Assembly: GCA_036320915.1 (NCBI GenBank)
Contig: JAXBDG010000003.1
Location: forward strand, 2,666,001-2,730,000
DNA: 64,000 nucleotides
Direction: 5' to 3'
Origin: Linnemannia elongata
Lineage: Eukaryota; Mortierellomycota; Mortierellomycetes; Mortierellales; Mortierellaceae
This document shows positions 45,101 to 55,610 of this stretch, piece after piece; position 1 is the stretch's first letter; every line of letters starts with the position of its first letter. The notes beneath the pieces were generated by a model that was not told the DNA's origin, searched no databases, and saw only the letters and a list, made by a program, of their open reading frames with translations. The position numbers and the translations under genes were made by a program.

Positions 45101-48100
45101 CTCCCAAAGACTTGCGATCGAGTATACTATCAGTTGCACACACCAGGAGTTCTTGGACCGCTACACTCCCCTCTATGTCAACCTCCTTGAGGACTGTGCT
45201 GCCGCTGCCACTACCAAGACTCGCATGGATCTCGTCTATGCTGACGAGAAATGGACCGTTCAGGATGCCAACGTGGGCAAGTACCGCGTCTACATTGCGG
45301 AGAGAGCCTGGAGAGAACTCGAGTACCGTCTCAAAAACGAAACCGACAAAAAGGGCAAGAAGGACGGAGTGGAGCAGTCTGCCTCGGCTGTTGTCGGTGC
45401 CATGGGTTTCCAGCAAGCTGCCAACGAGGCCAGCGGACTTCCTATTCCCATGCTTCCTTACGGCAACGGACTGGAGACACCCGGCAGCTTCCGTGGCGAG
45501 ATTCTCAACATGTCAGAGGACGACCAGTCGATCAACTCAAACACTGCGATGGCGGCCCCTCTTCTCTTGCAGCAGCAGCACTTGCAGCAGCATCAGGAGT
45601 TGCTCCACCAGCAGCAAATGATGCAGCAACAGCAGCAGAACCCCTATTTGTTCCAGCAACAACAGCAGCAACAGCACTTCAACGGTCTTCACCCTGCTCA
45701 AGCCTCTTTTATGGCCAACGAGCGTCTCGAGAACCGTTCTTTCTATTCTGGCGACGACAACCAGTCCGAGTACGACCCTTACATGCGCGGAACTATTCAT
45801 GGAGGCAACGGCGCTGGTGGTAACCGTTTCGAGAACGAATCCGTCTATGGAGGATCCGAGATCTATCGCCCCAACACCCGCATGTTTAGCGATGCCGAGA
45901 AGCGCGGAATGATGAGACATATGGACGGAGCTTCCCCCGACGAGGAGCGTGATGACGCCTTGGGCAAGGGTCAGGATGGCACCAAGGAGAAGGGAGTTGA
46001 GGATGAGGATGAGGAGGAGAAGATTCCAATCACCAGAGCCCGTCGCAACTGGGTCTTCTTGACCTACGCCCTCACCTGGTGGATCCCCAGCTTCTGTCTG
46101 AACAAGTGCGGAAAGATGGTCCGCCCCGATATCCGTATGGCCTGGCGCGAGAAGGTGGCTCTGTGCATCCTGATCGGTTTCCTCTCACTGATCATGGTCT
46201 TTTACATTGCTGTCCTCGGAGAGCTCATTTGCCCTCACCAATACGTCTACTCGATGGGAGAGCTCTCGACCCACGGCGACAAGTCAGGATCGCCTTTCAC
46301 CATGATTCGCGGAGAGATCTTTGACATGAACGACTTTATGACCCAGCACAACCCCAACATCGTCTCCAAGACCCAGCTTCTCCAGTATGCCGGCAGAGAT
46401 GCCACGCCCGCCTTCCCTGTCCAGGTCAGCGCTCTCTGTGACGGTCTCGACGGCTACGGTGCAGGAACTGTCGATCCCTTGATCCAGATGCCCAACCAGG
46501 GCCCAGTCGACCCCAACGCTGTCTACCACGACTTCCGAGCATCCCGCAACGATTCTCGCCCTGATTGGTACTACGAGAAGATGGTCTTTATGCGCCAATG
46601 GCGTGTTGGTTTCTTGGCCTACACTCCCAAGGATATCCAGATCCAGGCTGCCGATGACAGCACAAAGAGGCGCTGGGCTATTCTGGATGGCAACGTCTAC
46701 GACATGACTGCCTACATCCAGGCTGGTAACCAGGGTCAGTTTGCCGCCAGGCCCGGTGGCGCTCCTCCTGCAGGAGCCAACGCCGCCTTTATGGATCAGT
46801 CGGTTGTCCAACTGTTTGCGACCAGCGCCGGAGAAGATGTCACGACAAAGTTCAACGCCTTGCCTTTGGAGGCCGGCAAGAGGACCGCGATGCTGATTTG
46901 TCTCCGCAATCTGTTCTTTGTCGGCCGTGTTGATCTCCGCACAGGATTCCGATGCCAGTTTGCCAACTATATGTTGTTGGTCCCATCAATCTTGATTGTT
47001 TGCACCATCGGATTCAAGTTTTTGGCAGCCTTGCAGTTGGGATCGAGACGCGAGCCTGAGGAACACGACAAGTTTATCATTCTCCAGGTTCCCTGTTATA
47101 CTGAGGGCGAGGAATCGCTTCGCAAGACCCTGGACTCTTTGGCTGCGCTCCGTTACGATGATAAGCGCAAACTGTTGTTCGTCATTGCGGACGGAATGAT
47201 TATCGGTTCCGGAAACGATCGCCCTACACCCCGTATTGTCCTCGATATCCTCGGAGTCGACCCCAACGTCGACCCCGAACCCCTCTCCTTCTTGAGTTTG
47301 GGTGAGGGCCACAAGCAGCACAACATGGGTAAGGTCTACTCTGGTCTCTACGAGCACAACGGTCACATCGTACCCTACATTGTCGTCGTCAAGGTCGGAA
47401 CCCCCACCGAGCGTCAGCGTCCCGGAAACCGTGGAAAGCGTGACTCCCAGATGATCTTGATGCGCTTCCTGAACAAGGTCCACTTCAACTCGGCGATGAC
47501 CCCTATGGAGCTGGAGATGTTCCACCAGATCAAGAACGTTATTGGAGTCAATCCTTCCTTCTACGAGTACACGCTCATGGTCGATTCCGATACCGAGGTC
47601 CTGCCCGACTCGCTCAACCGCATGGTCTCTGTCTTCTTGCACGATACCAAGGTCATGGGTCTGTGTGGCGAGACCCAGATTGCGAACGAGAAGGACTCCT
47701 GGGTGACGATGATGCAAGTCTACGAGTACTTTATTTCGCATCACTTGGCCAAGGCCTTTGAGTCTCTCTTTGGATCCGTTACCTGTCTGCCCGGTTGTTT
47801 CTGTATGTACCGTATCCGCACGCCCACCAAGTCGACTCCACTCTTGATCTCCAACAGCATCATTGACGAATACTCTGAGAACCGAGTCGATACCCTCCAC
47901 AAGAAGAACTTGTTGCATCTCGGAGAGGATCGTTACCTGACGACACTCATGTTGAAGCACTTCCCCAACTACAAGATGACCTTCACGCCCGATGCTCAGT
48001 GCCGGACCAACGTCCCCGATCAGTGGAAAGTTTTGCTATCCCAACGTCGTCGCTGGATTAACTCTACGGTCCACAACCTGATGGAATTGGTCTTCTTGCC

Positions 48101-49085
48101 CCAGCTCTGTGGATTCTGCTGTTTCTCGATGCGATTCATTGTCATGATCGATCTCTTTGCCACGCTCATCATGCCCGTTACTGTCGTCTATATCGGATAC
48201 CTCATCTACACCATTGCCTCGCACGGATCTGCCGTCCCCAAGTTGGCCTTGATCATGATGGGAGCTGTCTACGGTCTTCAAGCAGTGATTTTCATTCTCA
48301 GGAGGAAGTGGGAGCACATTGGATGGATGATTGTCTACATTTTGGCCATTCCTATGTTCTCCTTCTACCTGCCCCTGTACTCGTTCTGGCACTTTGACGA
48401 CTTCTCGTGGGGTAACACCCGTTTGGTGGTCGGAGAGAAGGGTCGTACCAAGGCCGTCTCTGCAGATCAGTTGGACGGCAAGGCCTTTGACCCCAAGTCG
48501 ATCCCTCAAAAGAAGTGGTCCGATTACGAGCAGGAGTTGTGGGAGGTTGGATCTACTCATTCGCTCGAGTCCAAGGGATCGAGGTACCATGGCGGCCAGC
48601 AGTTCCCTTACAGCAACAACAACAACAGTGGCCTCCACATGAACTCACATGGATCTCGAGCAGGATCTGTCTACGGTGGCGCGAATAATGACTTGGCGGC
48701 GATGAACATGGGTATGCCCATGTCGATGCCTATGGCTGTCAGTGGTGGACCCTTCATGGGTATGGCTGGTGCCGGCGGCTCCCGTCCTCAGTCACCCGCC
48801 ATGGGCATGGGTATGAACCCACCCCAGATCCCTGGAACCCCAACACGGTCATACTCACCTGCACCCCAGTTTGCCTACCAGCAACAACAGCAGCTGCAGC
48901 AGCCGGTGATGAGCCAGCAGGGGATGAGGAACTCTTGGGGTGCTGGATCAGTCACGGGAGGTATGGCTAACTCACCGGGACACCAGAGGATGAGCATGCA
49001 GTCTAATGCGCCGTTGTCGCAGTACCAAATGCAGTTGTTGCAGCAGCAGCAGCAACAGCAGCAGCAGCAAGGGCCACGGTATTGA
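42200..49085 (+). CDS. Chitin synthase with N-terminal myosin-motor-like domain (class V/VII type)
   Basis: Three exons: 42200-42570, 43299-44712 and 44811-49085; 6060 nt, 2019 aa. Exon 1 ends two bases into a codon completed in exon 2, which opens on the P-loop GQSGSGKTEG (residues 125-134; canonical myosins have GESGSGKT). NDNASRVGRF matches switch I and DMFGFQ switch II. A Gln-rich hinge follows, then two membrane helices, a cytochrome-b5-like segment (GEIFDMNDF, DGNVYDMTAY), another helix and the family-2 glycosyltransferase core: DSDTEV, EDRYLTTLM near 1633 and QRRRW at 1673-1677, then several helices. The enzyme polymerises UDP-GlcNAc into chitin at hyphal tips; the motor-like head binds actin and helps retention at the apex. 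The C-terminus is Gly/Met- and Gln-rich, and I see no DEK_C domain, which many ascomycete homologues have. Intron 1 is 728 bp, intron 2 is 98 bp. Confidence 0.95.
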
Positions 49086-49380
49086 GGAGTGATAGGGGAG
49101 GAGTGAGGAAGTGAAAGGAGGGTGTTCTCGTTTTAATAGAGGTGGTGTTTATTTAGAATTGTCATTTCTTTTTTGTATCTATTTTTTTTCATTCCTGTTA
49201 TCGTTTGTTCAGTAAAGCATTTTTATCATACCAAGCAATGTCATCTGTTCTGCGATGCTGAGAAAAATGAGTCCATGGGTAGGAAAAACAACAAAAACAG
49301 CGGTAGTTGATTGCATAAAGAACAGAGTGTTAGGTTTTTAATCTGAGGGGGTTAGACTTCTAAACGCCTGATACCCGCTA

Positions 49381-49572
49381 TTGTACTTCAAGAGAGGGAA
49401 ACCCACTTCATGTCAACGTGACTATCTTTATTTCTTCAGCAATTCCAGAGATAAAAAAGAAAAAAGTGCAGTACCTAGAACCTCACCATCCGCGTAGGAA
49501 CTTTGCGAGGTAAAAGACTAATTAATGGGGTGGGATGGGCGGGACATGAAGTGGGTTTCCCATCTCGTACAA
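49381..49572. repeat. 192-bp foldback (MITE-like) element
   Basis: Outer arms TTGTAC (49381-49386) and GTACAA (49567-49572) and inner arms GGGAAACCCACTTCATGTC (49396-49414) and GACATGAAGTGGGTTTCCC (49543-49561) are inverted complements; the inner arms match at all 19 positions. Between outer and inner arms are GAGA-type sequences differing by a short indel. The middle is 128 bp and non-coding. It lies between the convergent 3' ends of the chitin synthase and NACHT-WD40 copy 3. No clear target-site duplication was found. Confidence 0.75.
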
Positions 49573-49575
49573 TGT

Positions 49576-52500
49576 TTATAAGCCGTCGGACAAGCCCTCG
49601 GCGAAAAGAGACATTATCGACTTACTCTTGTAAGCTTTTAAGCTTTCGTCGTCCGATGACAAGTCTTCGTCGTTGACAACGGGCTGCTCCAGCAGGTTCC
49701 GGTTGAACTCACTGAGACCAATGGCATCATCAAGGAGCGATCCCGACGCAACAAGAGCACTTCCTGCAGTACCCCACACCATCTGGACCCCCACTTTACC
49801 GGACTCTTCCACAACCCTCCACACACGAGTAGATCCACCCAGATCGGCAGTAGCAAATTCCAATCTGTTAGGCCTCCAGACAATCTCCTCAATCACCCCT
49901 AAGCAACCCTTGACGGCCAGCACATACTCCCAGTCTTGTGGTCTCTCCTTTAGAGGGCTTCTCCGCAGGTGAACAGTGTCATCTTGAACACTCGCTATCC
50001 ATTGACCGCAACTTGAGAATGCAAAGTGTTGGATAACAATATCACTGTGTTGCAATATGTATCGGGAGTTTCGGCCCTCTTCATCCCACAAACGAGCACC
50101 TTTTCCACCGTAGCAGGACACAGTGTGAAGACTCCTTGGTAAATATCTTACAAAGCAGGGTCGATAAGCGCAAAACCTTTCCATCTTGTATTCCCCGGTC
50201 GTCACATCCCAGATCTACACCTTTCCAAGGTTGTCTGCCAATGCAATCTCAGTACTGCTGGACGAAAACGACAAAGACCGAACGAGAAGGAAGAGGTCAC
50301 CGTTGGTGAACTGAATAGACTTGCCTGATCGAGCATCCCAAAGTCGCACCGTCCAGTCATCACTGCTAGAAGCAATCCATTGGCCGCAAGGTGAGAACGC
50401 AACTGCTCTCACCTCCTTAGTGTGGCCGGAAAGAGTGTTCTCAAGGGCTCCGGTGTGAGCGCTCCACAACGTGACATCGCCTCCTGAACCACCCATCGCA
50501 ATCTGGCGACCGTCCGACGAATAAGCGACAGAATTGGCTCGGAACCCTTGGCGGCGAATAACAAGACCAATATCGCCACTCTCCGCATCATGTTGTTGTA
50601 TAGCTCCTGCACGACTGCCCGAGATGAGAAATCGTCCATCAGGAGAATAGGCTACATTTGACTTGGAGTCGAAGGCGCCCTCCAGGTCGAGACCAAATCC
50701 AGGCGAATTAACCTCCCGGAGCCGTACAGTCCGATCCGTACTCGCTGAAGCAATGAGCGAGCCGTCTGGGGAAAATGCAACACTGGTGACCCCGTGGGTG
50801 TGACCTGTGAATACAGCGATAAGTGTGGCTGCATATCCATCCCACAACTTGACTGTTGTGTCGTTACTGCCAGATACAATCCATTGCCCATTTGGCGAAA
50901 ACTGGATGCTTGTCGCTGCTCCAGAATGACCTGTCCATTTGACCTTCGGATTCATGGTGGTCGCCTCCCAGAGTTGTAGCTCGCCAGTGGCATCGCCCGA
51001 GACGATCGACTGTCCGTTAGGGGAATACCCAAGACAGCAGTAGCCCACGTCGCTCCCTTTCGAACTCAGCACAAGTTGTCCCGTCTCCGTGTCGAACACT
51101 CGGATCTTTCCATCCTGGCAGCTAGATGCGATGTTGTTCCCGTCTGGTGAATAGGCGATGCTGGTGACTGAACCGGAATGGTCATTTATGACAAACGTGA
51201 CGATTCCGGCTTTGGCATCCCACAGGTTCACCAACCCTTCGTGACTGGCCGAGGCGAACTGCATGCCAGAGGGTGAAAACGCAACAGCTCTCACCTGGTG
51301 GGAATGTCCCTTCAGAACGCGATCAGTCGCTCCTGTCTTGCTGTCCCATAGTCGCACCGTGCCGTCGTTGCCGCTGGAGACAAGTTGAAGGCTGGTGAGT
51401 GAATAGGCGAGGCCCCGTACATTCCATTTGTGACTATGAAGCAGCCGAATCCTTGTCCAGGTGACTGTGTCGTAAATACTAATGTTGCCATTTGTCAGAC
51501 CCGTTGCAAAAGACTTTTCATCTGGAGAAAATACACATGACAGTACCGGCCCCGTTTCTTGCAAACTCGGCAGTTCTCCAAACCGTGTCTCTTCCATCCT
51601 TGCTCTAGTGAAGTCCGCCTGTCGGATCCAAGTCTTGAGGAAGTTGACTCCAGTTAGGTCGGAATCCTGCAACTGCGCAGAGTCGAATTGCCCAGCTGTG
51701 AGATTGGCTCCTGGGATGCGGATGCCTCGAAGGTCCGCTCCATTGAAGTGTATCCCAGCTCTCACTAGGATCGTGATGGCGTTGGCTGCGGCCTTACTAG
51801 CCTGGGGATCCGACTTGGAAAGCTCAATAAGCGCGAGAAGGTACTGCTTGAAGACGGGCTCCATTCGGACGCGCTCGGCGAGAAACTGGATGACTGACGG
51901 CTCGGGGATAAGGCATCTCTTGGACATTGGATGATCGTCAACAGGAAGAGATACACCAGTAGCTTCTGAATAGCAATGCAGAGCAAACTCGTCTTCCTCC
52001 ATGGTGATGTCCCAAACGGTACGAGACAAAAAGTACTCTAAGACAGATCGGTGGATGAAGCGGTACTGATTGCCGGTGCGACTCAGCAAACTCGCATCTC
52101 TGAGCAGGGATCTCTCAGGTTCAGGACTAAAGAAGCGAGTTTTCCACGACAACTTGTCGCGCCTATTGGAATATTCGACGATAGGTCGGCCGTGTTGCTC
52201 CTGAAAGATCGCCTCCGCCAGATCTTTCTGAAAGACAACGCCATTGCGCACAAACCCGTCCGTCAGAAGATCCTCAAATGCCTGGCGTTTGTCCTTCAGT
52301 GTCTGGTCCTGCAGGCGGCGTTTGTTGGCTTCCAACCAGTGTTCAACGAATCTGTCGTAGAGCTCAACACGGGTGACCCTTAGCCTTGAGATATTGCTCC
52401 TGCCCTCGACAACGCTTGGAAGAGCCTCCAGAGCAAGAGTCAACAGAAAGGGGTTCCTGACCAGGTCCATGAGGTTGGGGATAGTTGTCAACTTGTCCAT

Positions 52501-53355
52501 GTAGTCCTCTTTGACCCAAGTCCGTGGTATGAGCGGCACAAACTTTTCGACATACTGCTCGATCTGTTCCTTGGAGAAGGGGGCAATGACGGCTTCCTGG
52601 AAGAGGTCGTTGGCAGTAAGGTGATACTGACCAGTCGCCTTTGGCGCAAAGCGATCGCGATAATCTGTTCCGAGGTACTGAGTGCGGCAGGTGACGATCA
52701 GCTTGACGTCCCACTGCCCAGATCGATTGAAGAAGTTGGTGGTGTGAAGGTTGCCGGTGATTTGGCTTTCGTCGTAGCCGTCGCATATTAGCAGGAGCTG
52801 GCGCTGTAATTTGAGATCCCTTATTTGTTCCTCAGAAAAGTTGATGATCCTCAACTGCTTTGCAACAAGATCGTCATCGGGTTGTTTGAGGGCTGGGAGG
52901 TTGACAAAGAGCGGGATGCGGCCTCCAGTCTCGTAGTTCGTCCATAGTTGGTACTCCAGGTGTCGATTGAACGTCGACTTTCCCGCTCCAGAGTCGCCCA
53001 GAATCAGCATGATCTGGCCGTTGCCTGCTAGGAACTCCCCGACCTTGTCAATAAGAGGAAGCCCGCTGTTGTCTGACGCTAGCAGGTTTGGCTTGGCCAT
53101 CGGGGAGATGTAGACAGGTTGGTTGTACTCGAGAAGTCTGTTCGTCCTCAGTCTGAGCAGCTCATTTTCAATTGAAGCAAGATCCTCCGTCTCCACTGTG
53201 AAACGTCCAAGTTTAGCTGGACGGTCAAGCTGCGAGAGACTGCGCTTGCCGTCGTTGGTCAGCTCTTGGCTGTCTGCTGCTTCCTGTGCTGTTGATGGAG
53301 ATAACATACTGGCTTCGGGTTGTAGAAGTTGGTTGCCCTGACGTGGGGACGACAT
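49576..53355 (-). pseudogene. NACHT-WD40 NLR-like receptor with in-frame stop (copy 3)
   Basis: The minus-strand frame starts at 53355 (MSSPRQGN...) and runs 1046 codons to a TAG at 50217-50215, then continues in the same frame for 212 more codons to 49576. At the stop, copies 1 and 2 have HFWD or YFWD where this copy has stop-IWD, so a single codon in a WD40 blade became TAG. The domains match copy 2: Walker A GDSGAGKS, Walker B LLLICDGYDE, pentapeptide-like region, then about 12 WD40 blades, including an intact blade 2. Blades after the stop are still conserved (HLRR, RVWR), so the change is recent, or is bypassed by readthrough, or is a sequence error. The truncated form keeps the NACHT and most of the propellers and may still act. 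A tail after the last blade (SLFAEGL) differs from the other copies. Confidence 0.75.
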
Positions 53356-53820
53356 GGTGAGCCTATTAGTGATAATAGGTAGATATGTTAATAATCAGGA
53401 GCGAGTTTCATAAGATACTCTTGCGCCTGTAGGTGTTCTCTCGCATGTACCAAAGACTGGTTGTTGGGGTTCCTTTGGTCTGGGGCTGGAGGGTGAATGG
53501 AGTAGGGCTTGTCGATGGGACTCGAATGAGTGATAGGCAGTCTAGTTCCGGGGCAAGGGATATCAGTAAAAGGTCGAAACACGCTAAGTGGACATCTTGT
53601 GCCGGTCCCTATTTACAGTTTTATTACTTACTTCGCGAAGAGGTGTTTGTTGTATCTGAGAGCTGTCTCTCTGGCTTAATTGGGCAAGGACGTCCATGTT
53701 GATTCCGCAGTTGGTTAGTTTCTTGCAATTAACAGTTATCTCGTTTTCTGTGTTCGGTCGTTTATCCAAAAAAAACAGCAGCGAGTTGTACATCAAGGAA
53801 GCCTGGTATGATTTTTTTCT
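53356..53820 (-). promoter_or_regulatory. Leader of NACHT-WD40 copy 3, shared with copy 2
   Basis: Reading leftwards from 53811 it is collinear with 2540-3001. It contains a small open frame starting at 53698 (MDVLAQLSQRD) ending in GTAAGT, a 48-bp GTAAGT...TTAG intron-like stretch, and the conserved CGTGTTTCGA block. The upstream ATG is not conserved in copy 2, so a coding role is unlikely; a spliced leader is possible. Confidence 0.5.
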
Positions 53821-55148
53821 CACGTTTTTCGTACTGTGTCGTTGTTGTTTGGGAGAAGTTCGTTTCCGGTCCGGTGGGTGTGCGGTATCGTTCTGGTAGC
53901 ACTTCTGAGAGGATTACATGAAGTAAAAGAGGTAAGATTTAGTAGATGTCGAGGAAGAAGAAGGGAAGAGACGGCGAGATGATGCAAAGGAAGGGAAGGG
54001 AATGGCAAGTCGGAAGAATGAGCTGATGGAAGATAAGTACAATAGAAAAGGTCGAAGTACTTACGCCTTCGCCATTTTTTTTTTCGGCGTGACCTTGTGG
54101 ATGCATGATATGAGCTCTGACAGAAAACAAAAAGTCCGCCCAGACCTTCGGCTTGAAGGGTGCAAAAAGATACGACGCATTGTAACGAAATCATAAAGAC
54201 AAGCCTGCCTTTCTATCCTTTCTGAATCATTTCAGGCACTATTTCACACACGGTATCAGTAGTTGATCAATTACAAACGTTCTTTACTTTCATTGATCAG
54301 TTATCTTGGCTTCAAGGGAATATCACGCGACGCGACGACGACTGCCGGCATCAAAAGTATGGCAATGTACCACTGCAGTGCTGGGTTACAAGGATCTTTT
54401 GCCTGCCATTGATCCTGTCGTGTTATTCATTCTGTTACAATGATGGCTGTTGCTCGCTAAGGTTTAGGCGTCAATACATGTCGTTGCAACCAGGCTCAAC
54501 AAATGCAAAATCATGAAAAGCGCGCTCCTCCATTTGCTTGAGAACACTCGTCTCTGATTGTTGTTAAATGTCTATGCTGTTTATTTTGGACGAAAAAAAG
54601 TACAAGTGAGAAGGAAAATGAAATATAAAAAAAAAATATGTATTGTTGGCGCATGGAGTGTTGGGTAAGGAAGGCTGCGGTTGTTACTTGGCGAGTTGAA
54701 GTAGGTGAGGCTGTCGAAGTGAGGCAGATGAAAAAAAAGTACATAGGCGGTGTTGGTGCCTGGAGTCAAGTGGATGTAGGCATTCTTGAAAGGACACAGT
54801 GGGCAGAGATTCTGAACAAGAAAGGCTGTCCCGGCGCATTCCAAGGCAAAAAGACGATGATTCCTTGAAGTCCCAAGAACGTGTTTGTTCGGATACTCGC
54901 TTGTTTTCAAAATCTACCGAGTCCAGCCGTACTCGTCCCTAAAGGCCCATATGATATAGTTCCTGACAGACAACAGGTTCAAGTTCCTGCTCCTGATCCT
55001 GAGCACGATCCCTTGTTCCATGTCTCTTCCAGCATCCTTGATCCTGTCTCATTCTTAACGCCCAGCCTCCTCCTTCCTTCAACCAAGAACGGCGACGCCT
55101 CATCAGCCCGTCATCGACCTCCCACTGACATGCCTAGCCCTGACTAGT
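53821..55148. other. Gap between NACHT-WD40 copy 3 and bL31m
   Basis: Promoter side of copy 3 (C/T rich on the minus strand to about 54060), then unassigned sequence. A plus-strand open stretch at 54881-55147 with PAPDPEHDP-like composition ends one base before the bL31m stop codon; no family resemblance was found. Confidence 0.5.
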
Positions 55149-55610
55149 TTACTTCTTCTTCTTGCCCTTTCCACCAGACGATGGTGAAGCCTGAGCAACC
55201 TGCTTGGCTGTCAAGGCCTTACGATCAACATCTCCACCATCAGCAAAGTCCAAATCGTCGCCAAAGCCCTCCATATCTCCGAACTTCTTGGCGAACTTTG
55301 ACAGCTGTCCTGAATCATCGCCCGAGATATTTCCGCGCATCTCGGGGTTCCAGAGAGGGTGGTTCCTGGTATCACGGGTAAGACGGATCTGAGCACGAGG
55401 GGAAGGCGTGCGGAGGGTGAAGGTAGCTCCGTTGGAGAGGACGATGGTCTGATCGAACAGCTCGGGCGATCGGGGCTTGTCTGATGCTGTTGTCGTTGTG
55501 GTCGTGCTGGAGGACTTGTGGCGGAGGGTCATGAATGTAGTTGTGGGGCGGACGGCAAGTGTGGCGGAGGCCCTTGAGAGAGGGGCCATTGACCGTGTGA
55601 GGAAGGCCAT
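55149..55610 (-). CDS. MRPL36: Mitochondrial large ribosomal subunit protein bL31m
   Basis: Single exon, 153 aa. The start at 55610 gives a basic Ser/Thr-rich mitochondrial presequence (MAFLTRSMAPLSRASATLA); the frame stays open 26 codons further up, but those read as leader. The core LSNGATFTLRTPSPRAQI followed by RLTRDTRNHPLWNP is the bL31m signature (yeast Mrpl36 has LSDGSTF, RTTSP and RNHSLWNP). An acidic middle and a Lys-rich end (GGKGKKKK) follow. It is part of the large mitoribosomal subunit near the central protuberance. Confidence 0.88.
   Translation of the reverse strand: MAFLTRSMAPLSRASATLAVRPTTTFMTLRHKSSSTTTTTTASDKPRSPELFDQTIVLSNGATFTLRTPSPRAQIRLTRDTRNHPLWNPEMRGNISGDDSGQLSKFAKKFGDMEGFGDDLDFADGGDVDRKALTAKQVAQASPSSGGKGKKKK

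Noticed and set aside
44787..48638. Long antisense open frames across the myosin-chitin synthase
   Set aside because: They are mirror frames caused by strong third-position C/G bias of the real gene; the same holds for antisense frames over PMA1 and the copper ATPase.
50132..50217. A GTGTAG...AAG intron that would remove the TAG in copy 3
   Set aside because: Intron-like pairs starting at that GT shift the frame or delete conserved blade sequence present in both paralogues.
54881..55147. Plus-strand open frame ending one base before the bL31m stop
   Set aside because: No family resemblance, no convincing start, and it overlaps the likely 3' UTR of bL31m.
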